From: Actinomycetales bacterium
GTDB taxonomy: Bacteria; Actinomycetota; Actinomycetes; Actinomycetales; Cellulomonadaceae
NCBI GenBank assembly: GCA_015655615.1
Contig: JAATES010000379.1
Span: forward strand, 1 to 6,281
Direction of reading: 5' to 3'
Length of the DNA stretch: 6,281 nucleotides
A program made the position numbers and the translations under genes. The stretch's first letter is position 1, and each line of letters starts with the position of its first letter. Below the pieces are notes generated by a model. The model worked only from the letters and a program-made list of their open reading frames with translations, did not search any database and had not been told where the DNA came from. Below are positions 1 to 6,172 of the stretch, piece by piece.

Positions 1-432
1 GACGGTCAGACCCACGGCGACCACCGCGGCGAGCACGACCACGGTCGTCAGGGAGACGATCCACGCAGTCCGGCGTCCGGATCGCTTCGGCGGTGTGGCG
101 GATCTTGGATCGTCGCCGAAGAACCGCCCGTCGCCCGGGGCGAGCGGAGAAGCCTCACCGACGGATGATGTGGCCGGAGAGCCGCCGCCGGGGTGACCGT
201 ACGTGGGCGTCGGGGCGGTGGGATAGCGCTGCTGCTGTGCCACGGCACCTCCCGCGGTCGGCACGGAGGCAGGTGCACCTGGCGCAGGCGGGGCCCACAG
301 TGAGAGGGCGTCAGCGCCGGGGCCGGAGTCTGCGGATCCCAGGGGCCGGGTGAAGTCGCTCCAGCGCACTCCATCCCACCAGCGTTCCGTTCCTGCCGAG
401 TCCGAATACCATCCCGGGGTGTGCTGCGTCAT
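1..432 (-). CDS. DUF2510 domain membrane protein, N-terminal part (runs off left edge)
   Basis: The frame is open from the ATG at 432 to base 1, giving 144 residues without a stop, so the C-terminus lies outside the window. Residues about 6-33 (PGWYSDSAG, then ERWWDGVRWSDFT) match the short DUF2510 domain, a Trp/Tyr-rich module at the N-terminus of many actinobacterial membrane proteins. Residues about 35-117 are a low-complexity linker rich in Pro, Ala, Gly and Ser. A basic stretch (KRSGRR, about 117-122) precedes a hydrophobic helix from about 124 onward that is still running at the edge. By the positive-inside rule the N-terminal part should be cytoplasmic and the missing part extracellular. 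The start is fixed by a strong GAGGTG five bases upstream. No function can be assigned; the missing C-terminal domain would decide it. It lies 79 bases beyond the aminotransferase and probably is not part of that operon's pathway. Confidence 0.85.
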   Translation of the reverse strand, partial: MTQHTPGWYSDSAGTERWWDGVRWSDFTRPLGSADSGPGADALSLWAPPAPGAPASVPTAGGAVAQQQRYPTAPTPTYGHPGGGSPATSSVGEASPLAPGDGRFFGDDPRSATPPKRSGRRTAWIVSLTTVVVLAAVVAVGLTV

Positions 433-437
433 GGTCG

Positions 438-455
438 CACCTCGCTTTCACCTCG
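438..455 (-). promoter_or_regulatory. Tandem Shine-Dalgarno-like sites before the DUF2510 gene
   Basis: On the minus strand the heptamer CGAGGTG occurs twice (438-444 and 449-455), separated by four bases. The nearer copy places GAGGTG five bases before the ATG at 432, ideal for ribosome binding. The farther copy is about 17 bases away, too distant to serve the same start, and may be chance. The near site supports the chosen start codon. Confidence 0.6.
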
Positions 456-485
456 ACACGGTAACGCGACCACCTTTGAACCAAC

Positions 486-514
486 TGACACCCAGCCGTC
501 GCCGGCGAGTGTCA
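486..514 (-). terminator. Possible weak terminator after the aminotransferase
   Basis: A six-base perfect inverted repeat (TGACAC at 486-491 with GTGTCA at 509-514) encloses a second four-base stem (GCCG 495-498 with CGGC 503-506, loop of four), joined through a small asymmetric internal loop. The outer arm includes the aminotransferase TGA stop codon. Downstream on the minus strand the sequence is GTTGGTTC, only a loose T-rich stretch. The position between two genes that look functionally unrelated fits a terminator, but the stem is short and interrupted and there is no true T-tract. Confidence 0.35.
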
Positions 515-1936
515 CTCCAGTCGTTGTGCCAGCCGGACCAGCACGTCCCGCAGGATGGACTCGATGTGGTCGAAGTCCTCCTGCGTGCTGGTCAGCGGGG
601 GGGCCAGCTGGATGACCACGTCACCGCGGTCATCGGCGCGAACGTACAACCCGGCCTCATAGAGTGCCGGGTTGAGGAAGGCCCGGATGGTGTCGGCCTC
701 AGCGTCGCTGAAGCGTTCGCGGGTGTGCGGGTCGCGGGTGAGCTCGATTCCGTAGAAGTACCCGGAACCACGCACGTCACCGACGATCGGGATGTCGAAG
801 AGGCGCTCCAGGGTGGCCTTGAAGGCAGGTCCCTGCCGCTGCACCTGCTCGACGAGTCCTTCCCGTTCGAAGATGTCCAGGTTGGCCAGCGCCACGGCGG
901 CGGAGACCGGGTGGCCGCCGAAGGTGTAGCCGTGGCGGAACACGGCGGTCCCGTCGCGGAAGGGCTCATAGACCCGGTCGGAGACCAGCACCGCGCCGAT
1001 CGGGGAGTATCCCGAGGTCAATCCCTTGGAGGAGGTGATGACATCCGGGACATACCCCTGATCGACCGAGGCGAACAGGCCTCCCGTGCGTCCATAGGCG
1101 CAGATGACCTCGTCGGAGACGAGCAGCACGTCGTACCGGTCGGCAATCGCCCGGACCTTGTCGAAGTAGCCTCGCGGCGCGACGAAGCACCCGCCGGAGT
1201 TCTGCACCGGCTCGACGAAGAACGCGGCGACGGTGTCCGGGCCCTCTGCCAGGATGACCTGTTCGAGCTGGTCGGCGAGCCACTGGGCGTAGGCGTCCTC
1301 GTCGTGCCAGAACTGCGGGTCCGACCGGTACCAGTTGGTGTTGGGGACCTGCAGCGCGCCCGCCACCAACGGGGTGTAGGGCTCCTGGTAGGAGGTGATG
1401 CGCGTCAGCGAGAGCGCACCGTGTGTGGTGCCGTGGTACGAGCCCTCGCGGGAGATCACCTTGCGCTTGAGCGGCTTGCCCTGCAGCGCCCAGTATTGCT
1501 TGACCAGCTTCCAGGCGGTCTCGACGGCCTCGGAGCCGCCGGTGGTGAAGAACACGTGGTCGAGATCACCGGGAGCCGCGAGCGCGAGCCGCTCGGCCAG
1601 GTCGATGCCGGGGGTGTGGGCATAGCCCCACACCGGGAAGAAGGCCAGCTCACGGGCCTGCCGGGCCGCCGCCTCCGCGAGCTCGACGCGCCCGTGTCCC
1701 GCTTGGACGACGAAGAGGCCGGAGAGCCCGTCGAAGATCCTGCGCCCGGCGGAGTCCCAGAAGTAGTGGCCCTCGGCGCGGACCACGGTGGGGAGCCGGC
1801 CCTCGGACCACCCGGACTGATCGGTGAAGTGGCCCCAGAGGTGGCGTGCCGCAGCCTCGTTGCGAGGCGTGCCGAGGGGCGTCGTACCGGCGCTGGGGTG
1901 GGTGACGACGGGGAGGTCGTGGGCCGTGCTGCTCAT
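512..1936 (-). CDS. Class III (omega-type) PLP-dependent aminotransferase
   Basis: This 474-residue protein has the full length and motif order of fold-type I class III aminotransferases, closest in pattern to the beta-alanine/putrescine/omega-amino acid:pyruvate group. The PLP phosphate loop is TTGGSE (131-136). SYHG (166-169) supplies the Tyr that stacks on the cofactor. EPVQ follows at 242-245, SDEV carries the cofactor-nitrogen Asp275, and SSKG carries the Schiff-base Lys304. YTFGGHP is at 337-343. Arg433, in YVRADD just before GDVVIQLAPPL, sits where this family keeps the Arg that binds a substrate carboxylate. GLF at 73-75 replaces the GLW seen in well-studied omega-transaminases. The expected role is cytoplasmic transfer of an amino group from an amine or omega-amino acid to a keto acid. 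The ATG shares ATGA with the preceding gene's stop, with GAGGC six bases upstream. The substrate is unknown; the neighbouring importer suggests an imported compound. Confidence 0.93.
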   Translation of the reverse strand: MSSTAHDLPVVTHPSAGTTPLGTPRNEAAARHLWGHFTDQSGWSEGRLPTVVRAEGHYFWDSAGRRIFDGLSGLFVVQAGHGRVELAEAAARQARELAFFPVWGYAHTPGIDLAERLALAAPGDLDHVFFTTGGSEAVETAWKLVKQYWALQGKPLKRKVISREGSYHGTTHGALSLTRITSYQEPYTPLVAGALQVPNTNWYRSDPQFWHDEDAYAQWLADQLEQVILAEGPDTVAAFFVEPVQNSGGCFVAPRGYFDKVRAIADRYDVLLVSDEVICAYGRTGGLFASVDQGYVPDVITSSKGLTSGYSPIGAVLVSDRVYEPFRDGTAVFRHGYTFGGHPVSAAVALANLDIFEREGLVEQVQRQGPAFKATLERLFDIPIVGDVRGSGYFYGIELTRDPHTRERFSDAEADTIRAFLNPALYEAGLYVRADDRGDVVIQLAPPLTSTQEDFDHIESILRDVLVRLAQRLE

Positions 1937-2553
1937 GGCTTCGCCTCGAACGACGGCTGGTGCGCGACGGCGCCGACGCCGCCTTGGGCACGCTTGGCTT
2001 CCAGCAGCTCTGCCTTGGCCTGGGCCGCGAGCTCGTCGGCGAGATCGCGCAGTCCGGGGTCGAGCTCGACGTCCAGGAACGAGTTGACGATGTTGTTGCC
2101 GATCATGAGGATGCCGAAGCCGACCAGGGCGGTCAGGCCCTCACTGCCGTACCGGGAGCGAAGGCGGAGCACGAGGTCGGAGGGCGCGGGCTGGTGCTTG
2201 GCCAGCGCACGGCCGAAGCTCGCGAGGTCCTCCTCGACATCGGTGAGGTCGAGCCCGTTGATGTCCTCTCCGCGGGCCTTGAGGTCGCGACGGAAGTACG
2301 TCGAGCACAACAGGCATTCGTTCTGGGTGGAGATGGCGAAGGAGAACACGATGGCACCCCGCTCGCCGGCGAACCGCTCGACCTCGCCGTACAACGGGTA
2401 CCAGGTCATCAGGGCGTCATAGGACGGCAGGTGATTGAGCAAGGCGCGCTTCATGTGGGTCGGCGCGCTGCCGGAGCGTTCGATCTCCGCATCCCACCGT
2501 GCTTGGCCGGCAGGGCTGAGGTCTTCTCGGGTGACTAACGGAACATAGGCCAT
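1933..2553 (-). CDS. CMD/AhpD-like family protein with CxxC motif
   Basis: The protein has 206 residues, mostly predicted helical. Its centre (about 40-115) resembles the carboxymuconolactone decarboxylase / AhpD-like alkylhydroperoxidase superfamily. The signature is NECLLCSTYFRR, with Cys80 and Cys83 as a CxxC pair that could act as a peroxidatic or disulfide redox site. AhpD itself has a His four residues after the second Cys; here that position is Phe87, so classical AhpD proton relay looks incomplete. The second half holds a hydrophobic Gly-rich stretch (about 139-160, LTALVGFGILMIGNN) in place of a second CMD repeat, then an Ala/Glu-rich helix. No signal peptide is seen, so it is probably cytoplasmic. 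The start has GAGGAAG four bases upstream. It is four-base overlapped with the aminotransferase, so the two likely act in one pathway. CMD-family genes beside peptide-type ABC importers are known in other bacteria, but the reaction here is not known. Confidence 0.8.
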   Translation of the reverse strand: MAYVPLVTREDLSPAGQARWDAEIERSGSAPTHMKRALLNHLPSYDALMTWYPLYGEVERFAGERGAIVFSFAISTQNECLLCSTYFRRDLKARGEDINGLDLTDVEEDLASFGRALAKHQPAPSDLVLRLRSRYGSEGLTALVGFGILMIGNNIVNSFLDVELDPGLRDLADELAAQAKAELLEAKRAQGGVGAVAHQPSFEAKP

Positions 2554-2557
2554 CGGT

Positions 2558-2564
2558 CTTCCTC
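2558..2564 (-). promoter_or_regulatory. Ribosome binding site of the CMD-like gene
   Basis: GAGGAAG on the minus strand ends four bases before the ATG at 2553. It is a strong independent ribosome binding site, unlike the overlapped starts within the transporter genes. Translation of the CMD/aminotransferase pair can therefore begin afresh after the 59-base gap. Confidence 0.7.
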
Positions 2565-2575
2565 ATTTCTTCTGT

Positions 2576-2595
2576 GGCGGGGCGCAGGCCCCGCC
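2576..2595 (-). promoter_or_regulatory. Intercistronic GC-rich hairpin
   Basis: A perfect eight-base inverted repeat, GGCGGGGC (2576-2583) and GCCCCGCC (2588-2595), has a four-base loop. It lies in the 59-base gap between the last ATPase gene and the CMD-like gene. On the minus-strand transcript it is followed by ACAGAAGAAATG rather than a U-tract, so it is not a canonical intrinsic terminator. It may act as a partial terminator, an RNA-processing boundary, or a stabiliser of the 3' end of the transporter message. It ends about 11 bases upstream of the CMD ribosome binding site and does not include it. Confidence 0.55.
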
Positions 2596-2612
2596 GGGTG
2601 GTGGGGCGGTTG

Positions 2613-3413
2613 TCAGGGGGTCCTCGGGGCCAGGGTGGGGACCGAGGCGAGGAGGGTCCTGGTGTACGGGTGCTGCGGCGCTCCGAGGACCGTCGTGGCG
2701 GGCCCTTGCTCCACGACGAGGCCGTCGTGCAGGACGTACACATCATCAGCTAGATGTTGTACAAGGCCGATGTCATGGGAGACGAGCAGTAGCGCCAGAC
2801 CGGTGTCCCGGTGCAGTTCGGCCAAGAGCGCGAGCACTTGGGCCCGGACGGTGACGTCCAGGGCGCTGAGCGGCTCATCGCCCACGAGCAGGCGAGGACC
2901 GTGCACGATCGCCCGGGCCAGTGCGACCCGTTGCCGCTGGCCTCCGGAGAGCTCATGCGGGAACTGATCCGCCCGCCATCGGTGCAGTCCTACGCGGTCC
3001 AGGACCTCATGGACCAGTGCACGGTGGTCGCCCTCGCGCCGGAGTGCCCGGAGCGGCTCCGAGACGATCCGGTACACGGTCTGGCGAGGATTCAGCGAGG
3101 CATAGGGATCTTGCAGGACGATGCCGGTCTGCTCCCGGAGCCACCGGCCGCGGCGCGGGTGGGCGTCGACGTCCCGTCCGTCCCACTGCACCGACCCGGA
3201 CGTCGCCTGGTCGAGGCCGAGCAGGATGCGCACCAGCGTCGACTTGCCGGATCCGGACTCCCCGATCAGTGCCACCACGTGACCGTCGTCGATGTCCACG
3301 TCGACCCCGCGCAGCGCATGGCGAACCGGAGCGGGGCCCCAGAGGCGTCCATCGGAGCGCGGCAGCCGGTAGTCGCGGCGGACCTGCCTGGCCGACAGCA
3401 TCGACGGCGTCAT
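2613..3413 (-). CDS. Peptide/nickel-type ABC importer, ATP-binding protein (DppF/OppF/NikE-like)
   Basis: This 266-residue cytoplasmic ATPase has all the ABC motifs: Walker A GESGSGKS (51-58), Q-loop Gln101 in VLQDPYASLNP, signature LSGGQ (155-159), Walker B ending in DE (179-180, catalytic Glu180), D-loop SALD (183-186) and switch His213. The QDPYASLNP segment and the C-terminal HPYTRTLLASVP are typical of the DppF/OppF subgroup that feeds peptides, nickel chelates or related solutes. The length is nearer NikE than the about 320-residue OppF, as there is almost no C-terminal extension. An upstream in-frame start at 3527 is possible but would add 38 Arg-rich, unconserved residues inside the preceding gene. 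The chosen ATG forms a four-base ATGA overlap with that gene's stop and has GGAG five bases upstream. Residues 217-224 use eight A/T-ending codons in a row, unlike the rest. Confidence 0.94.
   Translation of the reverse strand: MTPSMLSARQVRRDYRLPRSDGRLWGPAPVRHALRGVDVDIDDGHVVALIGESGSGKSTLVRILLGLDQATSGSVQWDGRDVDAHPRRGRWLREQTGIVLQDPYASLNPRQTVYRIVSEPLRALRREGDHRALVHEVLDRVGLHRWRADQFPHELSGGQRQRVALARAIVHGPRLLVGDEPLSALDVTVRAQVLALLAELHRDTGLALLLVSHDIGLVQHLADDVYVLHDGLVVEQGPATTVLGAPQHPYTRTLLASVPTLAPRTP
2736..2762. repeat. Imperfect inverted repeat within the DppF-like gene
   Basis: GTACACATC (2736-2744) is complementary to GATG-T-TGTAC (2753-2762): nine pairs with one bulged T at 2757, around an eight-base centre (2745-2752). 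The palindrome TTGTACAA (2757-2764) overlaps its right side. It lies in codons for residues about 218-226 of the ATPase, where base composition drops sharply in GC compared with its surroundings. The dyad is directly visible; a role as protein-binding site or mRNA hairpin is only inferred. Confidence 0.5.
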
Positions 3414-4201
3414 CGGGACTCCGCCGGCTGGTGCCAGGCGGTGGCCCGCGCGGCAGCGACGAGGTCGGCCGTGACAGGATGCGCCGGAGCGTCGAGCAGC
3501 TGAGCCACGGATCCCTGTTCCACGCACTCGCCGTGAGCGAGCACGAGGGCGCGGTCGACCACCTGGTTGAGCAAGGCGATGTCATGCGTGATGAAGAGCA
3601 GCGAGAGGCCGGACGTAGCGGTCAGGTCCTCGAGCAGCTCGATGACCTCCGCCTGGACCGTCACATCGAGGGCCGTGGTCGGCTCGTCGGCGATCAGCAG
3701 CCTGGGCTGGGCGGACAGCGCCTGAGCGATCGCGATGCGTTGCCGTTGTCCTCCGGAGAGCTGGTGCGGATAACACCGGGCGATCGACTCCGGGTCGGGC
3801 AGACGGACTCTGGCGATGAGGTCACGGACGCGTCGCCGGAGCTCCGGACCGCGTAGTCCATAGTGGAGTCGCAAGGCGTCGCCGACCTGGGCTCCCACGG
3901 TGCGGATCGGGTCGAGCGCCGTCATCGGCTCCTGGAACACGACCGCCAGCTCCTTGCCCCGCAGCCGCGCGAGCTCGCGCTCGCTCAGCCCGAGCAGGTC
4001 CGTGCCCTGCCAGCGGATGGAACCCGAGACCTGCGCTCCGCGTGGCAGGAGTCCCAGCACCGCCAGCGCGGTCAGCGACTTGCCGGATCCGGACTCGCCG
4101 ATGATTCCCAGCCGGTGACCGGTGGCGAGGTCCAGGCTCACCCGGTCGACGACGGTGCGCCCGGAGAGCCGCACCGTGAGGTCACGGATCTCGAGGCTCA
4201 T
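3410..4201 (-). CDS. Peptide/nickel-type ABC importer, ATP-binding protein (DppD/OppD/NikD-like)
   Basis: This 263-residue ATPase is the partner of the next gene and forms the heterodimeric motor of the importer. It shows Walker A GESGSGKS (35-42), Q-loop Gln90 within VVFQEPMTALDP, signature LSGGQ (148-152), Walker B LLIADE (168-173, catalytic Glu173), D-loop TALD (176-179) and switch His206. GKSLTALAVLGLLP and QEPMTALDP mark the DppD/OppD side of the pair. The C-terminus is short: HPVTADLVAAA replaces the usual HPYT motif and no Cys-rich tail is present, so the size resembles NikD. A start at 4414 would add 71 Arg/Pro-rich residues overlapping the permease and is rejected. The ATG at 4201 overlaps the permease stop as ATGA, with GGGAAG six bases upstream. 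Both active-site Glu residues of the pair are intact, so both sites should hydrolyse ATP. Confidence 0.94.
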   Translation of the reverse strand: MSLEIRDLTVRLSGRTVVDRVSLDLATGHRLGIIGESGSGKSLTALAVLGLLPRGAQVSGSIRWQGTDLLGLSERELARLRGKELAVVFQEPMTALDPIRTVGAQVGDALRLHYGLRGPELRRRVRDLIARVRLPDPESIARCYPHQLSGGQRQRIAIAQALSAQPRLLIADEPTTALDVTVQAEVIELLEDLTATSGLSLLFITHDIALLNQVVDRALVLAHGECVEQGSVAQLLDAPAHPVTADLVAAARATAWHQPAESR

Positions 4202-5205
4202 GGGGCACTTCCCGCGGTGGCGGCATCCCGCTCGAGCGCCGGTGACGGGGGTGGGGCGGTGGCGGGCCGTTGCCCGGACAGGGCCGCCGCGTCCTGTGGC
4301 GCAGCCCCGGGTGCAGCGACCGGGGTGCGCCGGCGCGGGTCGAGGGCATCTCGCAGCGCATCGCCGAACAGATTCACCGCGAGCACCGTCGCGGCGATGA
4401 CCAGCCCGGGCCACATCACGGACAGCGGGGCCACCCCGATGAAGTGCTGGGCCTCGGCGAGTGAGCGGCCCCAGGACGGTGTCGATGCGGGCGCACCGTA
4501 GCCCAGGAAGGTCAGCCCGGCCTCCGACAGGAGTGCCAATCCAGCGACCTGGGAGAGCTGGACGACGAGGAGAGGGCCGACTGTGGGAATGACGTGGTCA
4601 CGAAGGCGGCGCATCGTTCCGGACCCGCATGCGCGGGAGGCCAGGACGAAGTCGGACTGCGCCGCGCGCGTGATCTCCGGGCGCAGGACCCGGGCGACGT
4701 TCACTCCGGCGCCGATCCCCACCGCCAGGACGACCACGGCGAGTGAGCCACCGAAGGGGGCCGCCAGCAGAATGGCGATCAGCAGCACGGGCAGGGCCAC
4801 CAGGATGTCCACCGCGACGACCAGGGACTCCCTCAGGCGTCCAGGCAGGAGTGCGGACAGGATTCCGAGGCCGACGCCCAGCACTCCGGCGAGCAGGACC
4901 GAGCCGAGGACGATCACGACCGTGGTGCGCGAACCTGCGATGAGCCAGCTGAGGGTGTCGCGTCCGATGAGGTCGGTGCCCAGGGGGTGAGGCACCGAGG
5001 GCCCCAGCCAGCCCTGTGACGTGTCGGTCTGCTGCAGGGCGTAGGGCGTCCACACCAGCGACAGGGCTGCAGAAATCAGGACGAGCGCGATGATGACGGC
5101 CCCGTATCTTCCGCCCCCGCTGCGCCACACCGCTCGCCACAGGGGAATCCGGCGGAGGTCAGGCTCTTCTGGCTCCGCGGGGCGAACGAGGCCCGCCGCA
5201 GTCAT
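4198..5205 (-). CDS. Peptide/nickel-type ABC importer, permease (DppC/OppC-like)
   Basis: The predicted product is a 335-residue inner-membrane protein. A cytoplasmic N-terminus (about 1-33) leads to a first membrane helix (about 34-53), then the DppC-type periplasmic segment with HPLGTDLIGRDTLSWLIAGSR (73-93). Further helices lie at about 95-119, 127-149, 154-173, 208-228 and 262-282. The EAA-type coupling loop is about 184-210 (ASRACGSG, then HVIPTVGP) and docks on the ATPases. LTFLGYG, PSWGRSLAEAQ and GDALRDALDPR close the domain as expected for DppC. After DPR comes a 43-residue Pro/Ala-rich tail (293-335) not typical of the family. A start at 5733 would give an Arg/Gly/Pro-rich lead inside the other permease and is rejected. 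The ATG at 5205 shares ATGA with the preceding stop; only a weak GGTGGT lies upstream, so translation is probably coupled. Confidence 0.93.
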   Translation of the reverse strand: MTAAGLVRPAEPEEPDLRRIPLWRAVWRSGGGRYGAVIIALVLISAALSLVWTPYALQQTDTSQGWLGPSVPHPLGTDLIGRDTLSWLIAGSRTTVVIVLGSVLLAGVLGVGLGILSALLPGRLRESLVVAVDILVALPVLLIAILLAAPFGGSLAVVVLAVGIGAGVNVARVLRPEITRAAQSDFVLASRACGSGTMRRLRDHVIPTVGPLLVVQLSQVAGLALLSEAGLTFLGYGAPASTPSWGRSLAEAQHFIGVAPLSVMWPGLVIAATVLAVNLFGDALRDALDPRRRTPVAAPGAAPQDAAALSGQRPATAPPPSPALERDAATAGSAP

Positions 5206-6167
5206 ACGACCACCACCCGGCGCTGGCGCGGATCGATGATCCGATGGGTGATGTCGACCAGCAGCCCCACCACGAGGACCAGGGCCGCCAGCAGCAGGAT
5301 CTCGCTCTGGACCTTGATGAGGTCCCGGTTGGCCACGTCCGTCACGAGCATGGAGCCGGCCCCCGGCAGCGCGAAGAGTGCCTCGACCACCACTGCCCCG
5401 GTCACCAGCGACGCCGCCTGCAGGGCGATCACGGACAGGACGGACAGGCTGACGTTGGGAAGCCCCCGCCGCAGCAGGGCCTGCGTCCGGGTCAGGCCCT
5501 GTGCCGCCGCGGTGCGCAGGTAGTCCTGGGGAAGTGCCTCGATCACGGCGGAACGGGTGAAGCGCAGGATCACGGCTCCCTCCACGAGGCCGATGGCCAG
5601 TGCCGGCAGCAGCAGGGACTGCAGCGCTCGTCCCGGCTGCTGCCAGCCATCGATCGGAAATCCCTGGGTCGGCAGCAGGTTGGCCAGGCCGACCCCTTTG
5701 CCCAGCAGCAGGATGAGCAGCAGGCCCGCCCACAACACCGGGACCGCCGCCACTCCTTGGGTCACGGCACTGACGATCGCTCCGCTGGGGCGGTCATGGC
5801 GCAGGCCCGACCAGATCCCCGCTGGCAGGCCCAGGAGCAGTGCGACGGTGATTCCCATCAGGCACAACGGTCCTGTCACGTGGAACTTCTCCGCGACCTC
5901 CGTGCTGATCGGCACGTGCGTGCGCAGCGAGATCCCGAGGTCGCCGCGCACCAGCCCGCTCAGCCAGTCGGTGTACTGGCTGAGCAGGGGCGCGTCCAGG
6001 CCGTACGTGCTGCGTAGCGTGGCGATCTGCTCGGGGGTGGCCTTGGTGCCGCCGATCACATGGGCGATGTCTCCGGGGAGGACGCGCAGTGCGGTGAACA
6101 CCAGCAGGCTGGTCACGAGCAGGCCGACGGCGAAGAGGCCGAGGCGACGCAGGACGTAGAGGGTCAT
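5202..6167 (-). CDS. Peptide/nickel-type ABC importer, permease (DppB/OppB-like)
   Basis: The predicted product is a 321-residue inner-membrane permease, the usual length for DppB. MTLYVLRRLG is the classic DppB N-terminus and leads into helix 1 (about 9-30), followed by RVLPGD (28-33). A periplasmic region (about 34-95) holds YGLDAPLLSQYTDWLSGLV and GDLGISLRT, both characteristic. More helices lie at about 100-121, 133-157, 185-205, 245-266 and 288-308. The EAA coupling loop is DYLRTAAAQGLTRTQALLRR (215-234), and IDPR (311-314) ends the domain. The gene begins five bases after the upstream stop (TGA-CGACG-ATG) and has no clear Shine-Dalgarno sequence, so it probably depends on ribosomes finishing the preceding gene. 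With the DppC-like subunit it forms the membrane channel; the solute specificity comes from the binding protein, most of which lies outside the window. Confidence 0.95.
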   Translation of the reverse strand: MTLYVLRRLGLFAVGLLVTSLLVFTALRVLPGDIAHVIGGTKATPEQIATLRSTYGLDAPLLSQYTDWLSGLVRGDLGISLRTHVPISTEVAEKFHVTGPLCLMGITVALLLGLPAGIWSGLRHDRPSGAIVSAVTQGVAAVPVLWAGLLLILLLGKGVGLANLLPTQGFPIDGWQQPGRALQSLLLPALAIGLVEGAVILRFTRSAVIEALPQDYLRTAAAQGLTRTQALLRRGLPNVSLSVLSVIALQAASLVTGAVVVEALFALPGAGSMLVTDVANRDLIKVQSEILLLAALVLVVGLLVDITHRIIDPRQRRVVVV

Positions 6168-6172
6168 CGTCG

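Noticed and set aside
458..484. A possible promoter for the DUF2510 gene: TTGGTT (479-484) and TACCGT (458-463) on the minus strand
   Set aside because: The -35 match is poor and the spacer is only 15 bases; such matches are expected by chance, so no promoter is called.
350..2422. A 690-codon open frame on the plus strand opposite the aminotransferase and CMD-like genes
   Set aside because: Long antisense frames are common in GC-rich genes because stop codons are rare there. The translation has no recognisable motif and lies across two clear minus-strand genes and the gap between them.
2921..3856. A 311-codon plus-strand open frame opposite the ATPase genes
   Set aside because: It is Arg/Gly/Pro-rich without domain features, and the opposite strand encodes complete Walker A, signature and Walker B motifs.
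3241..4102. A near-identical 26-base direct repeat at 3241-3266 and 4077-4102 (one mismatch)
   Set aside because: Both copies encode the Walker A motif of the paired ATPases. The shared motif and codon bias explain the similarity without recent duplication or recombination.
5244..6017. A Gln- and His-rich plus-strand frame
   Set aside because: Its Gln runs come from the complements of CTG and other Leu codons in the membrane helices of the DppB-like permease.
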